From assembly GCA_034435055.1 (NCBI GenBank), contig DAOTXS010000056.1, positions 124,001 to 188,000 of the forward strand: DNA of 64,000 bases. Direction: 5' to 3'. Made by a program: the position numbers and the translations under genes. Numbering within the stretch: the first letter of the stretch is position 1; each line of letters begins with the position of its first letter. Below are positions 7,690 through 16,135 of this stretch, in pieces. The DNA comes from DAOTXS01 sp034435055. GTDB lineage: Bacteria; Chloroflexota; Anaerolineae; UBA4142. Below the pieces are notes generated by a model. It ran no database searches and was not told the DNA's origin. It was given only the letters and a program-made list of their open reading frames with translations.

Positions 7690-9179
7690 TTGGTTTGCGC
7701 GCGCGACTGAGCGGCTTGATCATCGCCGGCGTTTTTCTGGCGATCACCGGCGCGTACATCGGTTGGCACCTCTTTTCGTTTTCCGATGGCGCGCGATTGG
7801 AGCCGGGCGAGTCAAGCTGGACGAGTGAAGGCGTTCGCGTTACACCGTTGATCGAAATGTCCAACGGCTTGCGACGCGGTGATCTAGTTGTTGCCGTTGA
7901 TGGTCGCTCAATGGAATTTTGGGCGCGTGCTTTATTCGAGCGCGGCATCGCGCGACCTATGTGGACAGGAAGCACGTTACCAACGTACACCGTTTTGCGC
8001 GACGGACAGCGCATCGATTTAGTCGTGCCACCGACGCCGTATCCACTCGGCGCGATTCTTGCCAAGAATTGGAGCACGATTCTGCTTGTCATTTTTTCGC
8101 AGATCATTATCACGCTCGTGTTTCTCGTCAAACCGTACGACCGCGCGCCGCAAGTTTTATTTTTGTGGGTGTGGAGTTTTTCGCACACGTACGTCTGGTC
8201 GATGGGGCTGACAGTTCCGGATATCGTCAATGGTGTTGGATATTGGCTACATCAACTTGGCGAAACCGGTATGTGGCTGATTTTTTGGAGTGCCTTGTTA
8301 GAATTCGCAATGGTTCTTATGCGCGAGCATCCGTTATTCCGCCAATATCGCTGGGTGCGGCCGGCGATTTATCTTTCCGCTTTCGTAATGTATTTCGGCT
8401 ATCTGGCCATCTTGCGCTTTGTCTCGCCCAATCCGCTCCACTGGGTTGGGCGCACCATCATTGGCAACTGGCTCGTCGCGCTTGTGATGCAATTGGCAAC
8501 GATCTATTTTATCATACGCGAATATCGCGCTGTGCGCGAGCCGGCGGCGCGGCGCAAAGTGCGTTGGCTGGTGTTTGCATTTTTTCTTTCGGGTAGCGTG
8601 GGATTGATCTTTTGGTTCATCCCCGGCATCGTGTTGGGACAACCGCTCATCGATGCTCACGCGTTGGGACTCGCGTTGATGCCATTTCCGGTTATCGTGG
8701 CGATTGCCGTCCTGCGCGATCAATTGTTTGACATCGACGTGATCATTCGCCGGACGCTGATTTATTCGACGCTCACGGCAGTACTGGCGCTGTTCTATTT
8801 CGCAACGGTCGTCTTGTCGCAACAAATTTTTCGTTGGCTCACCGGCGCGGGCGACGATTTGGCGATTATCGTTTCAACACTCACCATCGCCGCGCTGTTC
8901 AATCCGATGCGCTATCGCGTCCAGAATATCATCGATCAAAGATTTTATCGCCGCAAGTACAATGCACAACAAGTGTTGGCACAATTTGCGGCAACGGTAC
9001 GCGACGAAGTCGAATTGGAAAAATTGGCGGGCGAGTTACTGCGCGTCGTCGATGAAACGATGCAACCAACGAGTGTGAGTTTGTGGTTGAGAAAGACCGA
9101 TGACCGACGACGGAGGACGGAGGAAAATCCTTCGTCTTCGATCATCCATCCTCCATCTCAAGGAGTTGAGAATGCTTGA
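7686..9179 (+). CDS. Kinase-less membrane receptor with PDZ-like sensor domain, array copy 3
   Basis: At 497 residues this is the longest array member. After one N-terminal helix, residues 35-115 form an extracytoplasmic PDZ-like segment (LRRGDLVVAVDGRSMEFW), as in the N-terminus of ComP-type quorum-sensing kinases. Six or so membrane helices follow (about 125-335), then the constant module (about 341-470, LRDQLFDIDVIIRRTL to MQPTSVSLWLRK). The last ~28 residues (TDDRRRRTEENPSSSIIHPPS) are encoded by a palindromic repeat. No kinase is present. The start overlaps the mini-ORF stop (ATGA) and GGAGG lies about 10 bases upstream. Confidence 0.78.
   Translation: MIGLRARLSGLIIAGVFLAITGAYIGWHLFSFSDGARLEPGESSWTSEGVRVTPLIEMSNGLRRGDLVVAVDGRSMEFWARALFERGIARPMWTGSTLPTYTVLRDGQRIDLVVPPTPYPLGAILAKNWSTILLVIFSQIIITLVFLVKPYDRAPQVLFLWVWSFSHTYVWSMGLTVPDIVNGVGYWLHQLGETGMWLIFWSALLEFAMVLMREHPLFRQYRWVRPAIYLSAFVMYFGYLAILRFVSPNPLHWVGRTIIGNWLVALVMQLATIYFIIREYRAVREPAARRKVRWLVFAFFLSGSVGLIFWFIPGIVLGQPLIDAHALGLALMPFPVIVAIAVLRDQLFDIDVIIRRTLIYSTLTAVLALFYFATVVLSQQIFRWLTGAGDDLAIIVSTLTIAALFNPMRYRVQNIIDQRFYRRKYNAQQVLAQFAATVRDEVELEKLAGELLRVVDETMQPTSVSLWLRKTDDRRRRTEENPSSSIIHPPSQGVENA
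9095..9154. repeat. Palindromic element encoding the C-terminus of receptor copy 3
   Basis: This is an imperfect palindrome of GACGACGGAGGACGGAGGA and TCCTTCGTCTTCGATCATCC type. It lies in frame at the 3' end of receptor copy 3 and overlaps the region just upstream of the next gene. The same type of element in the same place and orientation forms the end of receptor copy 4 (12066-12128). Confidence 0.65.
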
Positions 9180-10617
9180 CGTGATCGTGATTGGCGGCGG
9201 ACCTGGCGGCGTAACCGCCGCGCTCCGCGCGCGTGAACTCGGCGCGAATGTAACACTCGTTGAACGCGGGCGATTGGGGGGGACTTGTACGAACGATGGT
9301 TGCGCGCCGACGCGCGTGCTGGCAAAAGCCGCCCGGCTCGCGCGCGAAGCGAATCATTTTTCCGAATATGGTTTGTACGCCGACGAGCCGACAATCGATT
9401 TTGCGCGCGCACTATCGAACGCGCAACAAAAAGTGTATCGCTTGCATGAAAAGAAACAATTGCTCAGCCATTTTCAACGCGCCGGGATTCGTGTTTTGGA
9501 AAGTGTCGGCAACGTTCAATTCGTCGACGCGCGAACGATTCAATTAGGTGATGGCGCGCGTTTCCACGCTGACCGCTTTATCATTTGCGCTGGCGGGCAT
9601 GCGCGCCAGTTGAAAATTCCCGGCGGCGAACACGCGCTCACCCACAGCCAAGTTTGGGCGATGAAAAAATTGCCGGCGTCGATTGTCATCGTCGGCGGCG
9701 CGGCGACCGGGTGTCAGCTCGCGTCGATTGTCGCGGCGTTCGGCGCGCGCGTTCACATCCTCGAATCGCACGCGCAAATTCTAGGAACGGAAGATGAAAT
9801 CATTCCGCGTTCGATCACGCAAGCGTTTCAAGCGCGCGGCATTGCAATTACCACACAGGTCGATGTCCAACGTATCGATCAAGCGGGGAACGAATTTCGC
9901 GTTGAGTACGTGCATAACGGCGAAACGAAAAGTATTGTTGTCGGCGGTGTCCTTCAAGCCGTCGGCTGGGTTGGCAATATCGAAAACTTGAATCTCGCCG
10001 CCGCCAACGTTCAGACGACCGAACGCGGTTACATCGCGGTGAACGATTACCAACAAACATCGGCGGAACATATTTTTGCGGCGGGCGACATTACCGGGCG
10101 AATGATGTTGGTGCAAAGCGCAAGTTACGAGGGACGCATCGCGGCGGAGAATGCAGTGTTGGGCATTGGTTTACCGTACAAACATCTGATCGTCCCGCAC
10201 GGCGGCTTTACGGATCCGGAATACGCCGGCGTTGGACTCACCGAAGCGCGCGCCCGCGAGCGCGGCGATTGCATCGTCGCCGTGGTGCCGTATGCCGATA
10301 TCGATCGCGCGGTGATCGACGATCACACAGAAGGATTTTGCAAACTGATTGTCTCGGTTGAAACGCATCGCATTCTGGGCGCGCACGTCGTCGGCGAGCA
10401 AGCCGTCGAAATCGTCCAATTGATCGCGGCGGGAATGGCGGCAGATATTTGGGTGGAGCAATTGGCAGAATTGGAAATCGCGTATCCGACGTACGCGGCG
10501 ATTGTGGGTTTGGCGGCGCGGCGCATCGTCAAAGAATTGGGCGTAATGCCGTTATCGCCGCAATGGCGCGCGTTGGGGCAATTGCAAACGGCAGAATGGG
10601 AAGCGCGCGCCGCGTAA
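9172..10617 (+). CDS. Class I pyridine nucleotide-disulfide oxidoreductase (lipoamide dehydrogenase/MerA-like)
   Basis: The 481-residue protein carries an FAD motif (VIVIGGGPGGVTAALRA), the redox-active disulfide GGTCTNDGCAP (CxxxxC), an NAD(P) Rossmann motif (SIVIVGGAATGCQLASI), a second FAD motif (HIFAAGDITG) and a C-terminal dimerisation domain. The C-terminal catalytic element is AYPTYAAIVG, not HPTxxE: the His of lipoamide dehydrogenase and glutathione reductase is missing, while mercuric reductases and SthA-type transhydrogenases have comparable Tyr-containing variants. There is no MerA-type terminal Cys pair. The start at 9172 follows AAGGAG. It likely transfers electrons from NAD(P)H to an unidentified acceptor. 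Confidence 0.8.
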   Translation: MLDVIVIGGGPGGVTAALRARELGANVTLVERGRLGGTCTNDGCAPTRVLAKAARLAREANHFSEYGLYADEPTIDFARALSNAQQKVYRLHEKKQLLSHFQRAGIRVLESVGNVQFVDARTIQLGDGARFHADRFIICAGGHARQLKIPGGEHALTHSQVWAMKKLPASIVIVGGAATGCQLASIVAAFGARVHILESHAQILGTEDEIIPRSITQAFQARGIAITTQVDVQRIDQAGNEFRVEYVHNGETKSIVVGGVLQAVGWVGNIENLNLAAANVQTTERGYIAVNDYQQTSAEHIFAAGDITGRMMLVQSASYEGRIAAENAVLGIGLPYKHLIVPHGGFTDPEYAGVGLTEARARERGDCIVAVVPYADIDRAVIDDHTEGFCKLIVSVETHRILGAHVVGEQAVEIVQLIAAGMAADIWVEQLAELEIAYPTYAAIVGLAARRIVKELGVMPLSPQWRALGQLQTAEWEARAA

Positions 10618-10620
10618 TGA

Positions 10621-10655
10621 GAATCCGCAGATTACGCAAATTACACAGATAATCA
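10621..10655. repeat. Dispersed repeat, AATCCGC-type
   Basis: This short segment begins AATCCGCAGATTACGCAAAT. Its near-copy AATCCGCGAATTACGCAAAT occurs in reverse orientation near 29716-29741, which marks it as a dispersed non-coding repeat. It follows the flavoprotein stop. Confidence 0.6.
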
Positions 10656-10682
10656 TTAAACGTTATCTGGAATAAATATTTT

Positions 10683-10748
10683 CCACGAAGGTCACGAAGA
10701 ACCACGAATTATTTCTTCTGATTTTAGTGTCCTTTGTGTTCTTCGTGG
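10683..10748. repeat. Imperfect palindromic repeat, CCACGAAG-type
   Basis: The arms CCACGAAGGTCACGAAGAAC and GTGTTCTTCGTGG face each other across an AT-rich centre, in the 183-base gap before receptor copy 4. It has the look of a dispersed palindromic element, with no gene in it. Confidence 0.6.
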
Positions 10749-10800
10749 ATGATTTTCCTTGTTTCGGATAACGTCTATATTCTGCGAAAGATAATTTTGA

Positions 10801-12138
10801 ATGAACGGCATTGAAAACCGACCGGAATCGAATATCTATTTGCGCGGTATTGACCTCATCATTGCGCGCGGAATCTGGAGCGTTCTCGTTTTGATTGCGC
10901 TCGGCATTTTCTTTGCGGCGATCCCATTTCGTTTTCAGCAGCTCATCACGGTAACTCCAGCCGGCGATAATCCGCTTGCCGTCCTCGCGCCGGTAGAAGC
11001 CGCGTGGCTCGCGTCGCATGGCATATCGTTGACAGCGTATGCGTTTTATTTTCTCGCGCTCGAAATTATTTTTGCGGGGGTGTACATCATTCTTGGTTTG
11101 GTGATTTATTGGCGCAAGTCGCGCGAAGGGCTGGGAATGTTTGCGTCGCTTGCGTTGATTACGTTTGGCGTGTTGGTGCCGGGAACGGCGCGCGTCTTGG
11201 ACGATGGCACCGGTTCGCTATTGGAAGGATTGTTGCATCTTGTCCAAAATATCGGCTGGGTCTCTTTCTCTGTCTGCTTTTTCATCTTTCCCGACGGACG
11301 CTTTGTGCCGCGCGTGACGCGATTCATTTTGATTCCATTCGTCGCGTGGGCAACCGCGTGGCTCGTCTCGCCTTTTGCCAATCCGTTCAACTGGCCCCTG
11401 CCGCTGATGCTCGCCGGTTTTCTCTTTTTGTTCAGTCTCGGTTTTTCGGCACAGTTGTACCGTTACTTTTTTGTGTCGACGCCGGTGCAACGTGTTCAAA
11501 CGCGCTGGGTGTTATACGCGTTCGGCGTGGCAACGGTCGGCGTGGGACTTTTTCTGGCGCCCGGTATTTTGATTCCGGTAACGCGCGAGCCCGGCGCAAC
11601 CCGCGTAACGTATCACATGATCGGCATTGCCATTTTTGCGTTCTCGCTCCTGCTCATTCCGATTAGCATTAACATTGCCATTTTCCGTCACCGCTTGTGG
11701 GACATTGACATTCTCATTCGCCGCACGCTGATTTACTCGATCATCACGGCGATGCTCGCGGTATTCTATTTTGCGGCGGTGATCGTGTTGCAACAAATCT
11801 TCCGCGCACTCACCGGCACCGGCGACGATTGGGCGATGATCGTTTCCACATTGACCATCGCTGCGTTATTCAATCCGGTACGTCATCGAGTGCAAAATAT
11901 CATCGACCAACGGTTCTATCGGAGCAAATACGACGCACAGAAAATCCTCGCCGAATTTGCGGCGACCGTGCGCGACGAAACTGATTTGGAAAAGTTAGCC
12001 GAACGCCTGCTCCAAGTTGTCGATGAAACAATGCAACCGACGCACGTCAGTTTGTGGCTAAAATCGACCGACGACCGCAGGCCAACGACGGAAGAAACTC
12101 TTTCGTCTTCGGTCATCCGTCGTCGGTCGTTCTCGTAA
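10801..12138 (+). CDS. Kinase-less membrane receptor, array copy 4 (split from its effector)
   Basis: The 445-residue protein has an N-terminal membrane domain (residues 20-290) containing FFIFPDGRFVPRVTR, closely like copy 1 (FPNGRFVPRWTR). The constant module lies at about 295-420 (FRHRLWDIDILIRRTL to MQPTHVSLWLK). The final ~24 residues (STDDRRPTTEETLSSSVIRRR) are encoded by a palindromic repeat. The next gene (12188) begins with what looks like the remainder of a GAF domain, so receptor and effector were probably once one protein. No good ribosome site is seen before the ATG. Confidence 0.78.
   Translation: MNGIENRPESNIYLRGIDLIIARGIWSVLVLIALGIFFAAIPFRFQQLITVTPAGDNPLAVLAPVEAAWLASHGISLTAYAFYFLALEIIFAGVYIILGLVIYWRKSREGLGMFASLALITFGVLVPGTARVLDDGTGSLLEGLLHLVQNIGWVSFSVCFFIFPDGRFVPRVTRFILIPFVAWATAWLVSPFANPFNWPLPLMLAGFLFLFSLGFSAQLYRYFFVSTPVQRVQTRWVLYAFGVATVGVGLFLAPGILIPVTREPGATRVTYHMIGIAIFAFSLLLIPISINIAIFRHRLWDIDILIRRTLIYSIITAMLAVFYFAAVIVLQQIFRALTGTGDDWAMIVSTLTIAALFNPVRHRVQNIIDQRFYRSKYDAQKILAEFAATVRDETDLEKLAERLLQVVDETMQPTHVSLWLKSTDDRRPTTEETLSSSVIRRRSFS
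12066..12128. repeat. Palindromic element at the receptor-effector split
   Basis: Outer arms GACCGACGAC (12066-12075) and GTCGTCGGTC (12119-12128) pair perfectly, with partial pairing inside. The element encodes the last residues of receptor copy 4 and carries it to a stop at 12138. It sits between the tail motif VSLWL and the rest of the GAF domain encoded from 12188 in another frame. Confidence 0.7.
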
Positions 12139-12187
12139 CGTTTTTCGTAACGATTACGGAACGATAGTTTGGTACAAGGGAGGCACA

Positions 12188-13789
12188 ATGATAAAAAATG
12201 TAGTTAAAACTAATTCGAAAGAACCAACGCCGACAACCGCACCGCCGCCGCGTCCACTTGCGCCGGACGCAATTCGCGCGTTCGACATCACGCCGAACGA
12301 CCCGCTCACGATTTTCCTGCAAAGCAATCCCGGCGTATTCGACGCATCCACGCTCAATCTCGATTCGCCGATGTTGCGCGCGCTCAAGCAAGCCGGCGTC
12401 CGGCTCGCGGTGCCGCTCGTCAGTCAGGGCGAACTCGTCGGATTGCTGAACCTGGGTCCGCGCATGAGCGAGCAAGATTACTCAACCGATGATCGCGGCT
12501 TGCTGAACAATCTCGCCAGCCAAGCCGGTCCCGCCGTGCGCGTTGCGCAATTGGTGCGTCAACAACAAATCGAAGCACGCGCGATGGAGCGTTTAGCGCA
12601 AGAACTCCAAGTTGCGCGCTTGATTCAGCAAACGCTCCTGCCCAAAGAATTACCGAAAATCGATGGCTGGCAAATCGCGGCGCATTATCAACCCGCGCGC
12701 GCCGTCGGCGGCGATTTCTACGATTTTTACGAACGCCCGGACGGTCGCCTCGTCATCGTCATCGGCGACGTAACCGATAAAGGTGTGCCTGCCGCGCTCG
12801 TGATGGCAACGACCCGCGCAATCTTGCGCGGTGCGGCGCGACGAATGCTCTCGCCCGGCGCCGCGCTCGAACGGTCGAACGATTTGATCTGCCCGGAAAT
12901 TCCACCGTCAATGTTCATCACTTGTCTCTACGCGATTCTCGATCCCGCCACCGGCAAATTGCAATACGCCAACGCGGGACACGATCTGCCGTACCGCCGG
13001 TGTCGTGAGCAAGTCGAAGAGTTGCGCGCGACCGGGATGCCGTTGGGACTGATGCCGGGAATGAAGTACGAAGAAAAGGAAACGAAGTTGGAATCGGGCG
13101 ACAGTCTCTTGATGTACACCGACGGTTTGGTTGAAGCACACAATCCCAAACGTGAAATGTACGGCTTTCCGCGACTCCAAAAATTATTGGGCACAATTCG
13201 TGACCACGAAGGCACGGCATTGATTCACTCATTGTTGGACGATTTAGCAAGTTTCACCGAACCCGACTGGGAACAGGAAGACGATGTAACCCTCGTCGCC
13301 GTGCGCCACGATCACAACATGGCGAGCAATCGCACGCCCATCGCAAACGAATGGGTTACCATCGCCGATTTTACAATTCCCAGCGAGCCGGGCAACGAAC
13401 GCATCGCGATGAAAGGCGTCGCCGAAGCGATTAGCCCGCTCGGTCTCCCCGAAGATCGCTTGGAACGACTCAAGACCGCCGTCGCCGAAGCAACGATGAA
13501 TGCCATCGAGTATGGCAACAAGAATCGCGCCGATTTGTTGGTCACGATTCGCGTGATGAAAGCGGCGGGGCGGCTCGCCGTGCGGATCACGGATCAGGGT
13601 GGGCGGCAGGAAATCCCGGACGCACCGACACCGGATTTGGAAGCGAAACTTGCGGGCTTGCAATCGCCGCGCGGCTGGGGGTTGTTCCTCATCAAAAATC
13701 TCGTGGACGAAATGAATGTGATTCCAAACGAAGACAGCAACACATTTGAACTCGTGTTGAAACTGAAGGAAGGTAAAAATGGCAACTAG
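12188..13789 (+). CDS. GAF(partial)-SpoIIE phosphatase-HATPase partner-switching protein
   Basis: Residues 35-120 look like the later part of a GAF domain (LAVPLVSQGELVGLLNLGPR). A helical linker (120-150) leads to a PP2C/SpoIIE phosphatase (about 160-370) with metal-binding Asp in GGDFYDFY and GDVTDKG. Residues 390-533 form an RsbW/SpoIIAB-like ATPase (N-box EATMNAIEYGNKN, then TDQGG and SPRGWGLFLIKNLVDEM). One polypeptide therefore carries both an anti-anti-sigma phosphatase and a kinase-like module. Two STAS proteins follow at once, the expected substrates. GGGAGG precedes the ATG. It is the only recognisable output protein beside the six output-less receptors. No sigma factor gene is nearby. 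Confidence 0.88.
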   Translation: MIKNVVKTNSKEPTPTTAPPPRPLAPDAIRAFDITPNDPLTIFLQSNPGVFDASTLNLDSPMLRALKQAGVRLAVPLVSQGELVGLLNLGPRMSEQDYSTDDRGLLNNLASQAGPAVRVAQLVRQQQIEARAMERLAQELQVARLIQQTLLPKELPKIDGWQIAAHYQPARAVGGDFYDFYERPDGRLVIVIGDVTDKGVPAALVMATTRAILRGAARRMLSPGAALERSNDLICPEIPPSMFITCLYAILDPATGKLQYANAGHDLPYRRCREQVEELRATGMPLGLMPGMKYEEKETKLESGDSLLMYTDGLVEAHNPKREMYGFPRLQKLLGTIRDHEGTALIHSLLDDLASFTEPDWEQEDDVTLVAVRHDHNMASNRTPIANEWVTIADFTIPSEPGNERIAMKGVAEAISPLGLPEDRLERLKTAVAEATMNAIEYGNKNRADLLVTIRVMKAAGRLAVRITDQGGRQEIPDAPTPDLEAKLAGLQSPRGWGLFLIKNLVDEMNVIPNEDSNTFELVLKLKEGKNGN

Positions 13790-14132
13790 AGAATTTCGCG
13801 CCGATGTGCGCCGAGTGGATAACGTGGCGATCATCGATCTGCACGGTGAAATTGACGCCTTCGCCGAAGAGCCGTTGCTCAATCAAGCATACAATCAAGC
13901 GACACACGCCAAGCCGGCAACGGTCGTCTTGAATTTCACCGACGTTGATTACATCAATAGCAAAGGGATCGCGCTGATCGTCGGTATTCTGGCGAATGCG
14001 CGGCGTGCGGGAATTCGCTTGCTCGTTTTTGGTTTGAGCGAGCATTATCAAGAGATTTTCAAAATCACGCGCCTGTCCGATTTTATGACGGTTTTCCCGG
14101 ACGAAGCGGCGGCGCTGGGAAATAAAGGATAA
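13779..14132 (+). CDS. STAS-domain anti-sigma factor antagonist-like protein
   Basis: The 117-residue STAS domain aligns with SpoIIAA/RsbV. The phospho-acceptor region reads DVDYINSKGIALIVGIL, and Ser61 corresponds to SpoIIAA Ser58; the usual Asp before it is Asn and the second Ser is Lys. It overlaps the phosphatase/kinase gene by 11 bases, so the two are probably translated together. The likely role is reversible phosphorylation by the HATPase domain and dephosphorylation by the SpoIIE domain of the upstream protein. Confidence 0.88.
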   Translation: MATREFRADVRRVDNVAIIDLHGEIDAFAEEPLLNQAYNQATHAKPATVVLNFTDVDYINSKGIALIVGILANARRAGIRLLVFGLSEHYQEIFKITRLSDFMTVFPDEAAALGNKG

Positions 14133-14146
14133 AGGGGAGGAGCAAA

Positions 14147-14494
14147 ATGACAAATGCAAAAGTTACGATGAATGTACGACAAGCCGGCGCGGTTGGGGTG
14201 ATTGATATTCAAGGCGAAGTCACCGCCGCCGCAGACAGTGTCTTGAGCGACGCGTTCACGCAGGCAAGTCAAAATGCGCGCGCGGTCGTCTTGAACTTTA
14301 GCGGATTGGAGTATATGAACAGTTCCGGCATCGGCTTGCTCGTAACGATGTTGATCCGCGCCAATCGGCAAAAACAAAAGTTGTGCGCATTCGGCTTGAA
14401 CGATCATTACAAACAAATCTTTGCGCTGACGCGGCTCAACGAAGCAATCAAGATTTTCGATTCGGAAGCACAAGCAATGGCAAATGCCAGTTGA
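14147..14494 (+). CDS. Second STAS-domain anti-sigma factor antagonist-like protein
   Basis: This 115-residue STAS domain has the acceptor region LEYMNSSGIGLLVTMLI, with Ser59 at the SpoIIAA Ser58 position. It is clearly paralogous to the preceding gene but far from identical. The pair could give two outputs or a decoy from one phosphatase/kinase. GGGGAGGAG lies just before the ATG. It belongs to the same operon as 12188 and 13779. Confidence 0.88.
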   Translation: MTNAKVTMNVRQAGAVGVIDIQGEVTAAADSVLSDAFTQASQNARAVVLNFSGLEYMNSSGIGLLVTMLIRANRQKQKLCAFGLNDHYKQIFALTRLNEAIKIFDSEAQAMANAS

Positions 14495-14502
14495 GGTGAA
14501 CG

Positions 14503-15252
14503 ATGGACGACAGTTCGCACGAGACAACATCACCGTCGGCGTCGCGTGAAGGCACGTGGGCAACGCCGGTAGATCGGCTCAAGGTTACCGGCATTTCTGC
14601 TCAAGCCATCAACTTGAACGTCGAAGGGCGCCGGCTCGAAGGACCGTTGCAAGGGTTTGGACAGTTGTGGCAAAAAACATACCGCGTCCGATTGCGCGAC
14701 GCGAATGTTTTGCCACATCAAGTCATTCAAACGTGGAAAGAAAACTTTGGCAAGTTCTGGCCCTCCGGCAACGACTTTTACGGCTCGCTCACCGGCATCG
14801 CGCCGGGTGAAGTCGCCGTACTGAATCTCGCCGGCCCGGGCGGCTTGCCGCTCTCGACCGGCGTGCGCGTGATCTACGTGGACGATGAATCGTTTTCGTT
14901 TATGACACCGCAGGGACATATGTACGCCGCGTTCATCACCTTCAGCGCATTCGGAGAAGATGGCACGACCGTCGTCCAAGTGCAACCGCTCTTGCGCGCC
15001 AGCGACCCGCTGTACGAAATCGGAATGCGGTTGGGATTCGCGGACAAGATGGAAGACGAATTTTGGCACGCAACCCTCGTCAACATCGCCAAACATTTTG
15101 GCGTGAATGGTCAACCAACCCAGCAAGTCACGTGCATCGATCCGCGTTGGCAATGGAAATACATCGGCAACATTTGGAACAATGCGGCGATTCGCACGGC
15201 GTTATATACGCCAGTGCAGTGGGTCAAACGATTGTTCGCCAAAACAAATTGA
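14503..15252 (+). CDS. Conserved protein of unknown function, copy A
   Basis: The 249-residue protein has no motif I recognise. It is paralogous to the gene at 16136: both share KVT.I.A...N, a WKENF.KF.P..N.FY.SL.GI.PG block, a YxDDxSFxxMTPxG motif and a VQVQP.LRASDPLYE block. The middle looks beta-rich and soluble. The C-terminal ~25 residues (AIRTALYTPVQWVKRLF) could form an amphipathic or membrane-touching helix. It follows the STAS genes within 9 bases with GAGGTGA as ribosome site, so it is likely regulated with or by the partner-switching module. Confidence 0.6.
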   Translation: MDDSSHETTSPSASREGTWATPVDRLKVTGISAQAINLNVEGRRLEGPLQGFGQLWQKTYRVRLRDANVLPHQVIQTWKENFGKFWPSGNDFYGSLTGIAPGEVAVLNLAGPGGLPLSTGVRVIYVDDESFSFMTPQGHMYAAFITFSAFGEDGTTVVQVQPLLRASDPLYEIGMRLGFADKMEDEFWHATLVNIAKHFGVNGQPTQQVTCIDPRWQWKYIGNIWNNAAIRTALYTPVQWVKRLFAKTN

Positions 15253-15263
15253 AGGAGGATTCT

Positions 15264-15692
15264 ATGTCAGTAAGAATTAAAGTTTCGCAAGTGATTGACC
15301 GTCCCATTGACAAGGTGTTCCATTTTTACGCCGATGAACACATCCGCAACCATCCGCGCTGGGACCCCGATATGCACCTTGAGCAGATATCCGATGGACC
15401 GATTGGCGTCGGGACTGTGATTCGCAGACGCAACACGCACAGCGGCACTCCCGTTGAGGGGACAATGGAGGTTGTGGAATTCGAACCCAACAAAGCGTTC
15501 GGAGTAGTGATCCATGACGGACCGAGCGTAACGCACGGGCGAATAACCTTTGAGCCCATCAATGAAAAGCAAACTACTCTCACAATCCACGCCGAGTTCC
15601 TCGATATGGATGAGTCGCTGGAGAGTTGGATTGCTGGCTTGGTGGAGAGGAGTGCGCGAAACATCAAGCAACTTGTCGAGTCCGAGGTTTGA
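15264..15692 (+). CDS. SRPBCC domain protein
   Basis: The 142-residue protein has the SRPBCC pattern: VSQVIDRPIDKVFHFYAD at the start, a central FEPNKAFGVVIHDG, strands in the TLTIHAEF region and a long C-terminal helix (SARNIKQLVESEV). It resembles polyketide cyclase/dehydrase-like small ligand-binding proteins. The start at 15264 follows AAGGAGGA; the longer open frame upstream overlaps the previous gene and is rejected. It is part of the run of small genes following the STAS pair. No catalytic residues can be assigned. Confidence 0.8.
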   Translation: MSVRIKVSQVIDRPIDKVFHFYADEHIRNHPRWDPDMHLEQISDGPIGVGTVIRRRNTHSGTPVEGTMEVVEFEPNKAFGVVIHDGPSVTHGRITFEPINEKQTTLTIHAEFLDMDESLESWIAGLVERSARNIKQLVESEV

Positions 15693-15696
15693 GAAC

Positions 15697-16107
15697 ATGA
15701 TGAATGCACCAACATCATTATTGCACGACCTATTTACGGCTGGCGATGCCGGCGACCTCGATACATTCGAAAAATACCTCCACCCGAATGTGGTTGTTCA
15801 TGCGCCCGCCGGACTCTCTACCATTGGACTTTTAAATGAGCGAGCAACGTGGCGGCAAGCCCGGTCCGTCATGCCTGATCTACATCACGAATTCTTTGAG
15901 GAACTGAGCAATGGCGATACGCTTGCGGCGCGGTGCATCGTGAGCGGCACGCTTTCCGGACGACTCGGCAATCTGTCTGCCGACGGTCGTCACTTGAAGG
16001 TTGACTTGGCGCTCTTTGCGCGCGTCCGTGACGGTAAGATTGTCGAGTTGTGGGAAATAGCCGATACAGCCACCCTGAAGAGTCAGTTAGACGCACACGC
16101 CGAGTAG
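15697..16107 (+). CDS. SnoaL-like (NTF2-fold) protein
   Basis: The 136-residue protein fits the SnoaL/ester-cyclase type of NTF2 fold: DLDTFEKYLHPNVVVHAPAG near the start, a helix with MPDLHHEFFEELSNGD, and a final strand pattern RDGKIVELWEIADTATLKSQL. These proteins act as small cyclases, isomerases or ligand-binding subunits. The double ATG start at 15697 lies 4 bases after the SRPBCC stop, so the two are probably co-translated. The reaction is unknown. Confidence 0.78.
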   Translation: MMNAPTSLLHDLFTAGDAGDLDTFEKYLHPNVVVHAPAGLSTIGLLNERATWRQARSVMPDLHHEFFEELSNGDTLAARCIVSGTLSGRLGNLSADGRHLKVDLALFARVRDGKIVELWEIADTATLKSQLDAHAE

Positions 16108-16135
16108 AACTACTTGGGCGATAGGAGAAATAACC

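Noticed and set aside
9172..10617. Mercuric reductase (merA)
   Set aside because: The C-terminal Cys pair and N-terminal HMA domain are missing and no mer genes are nearby.
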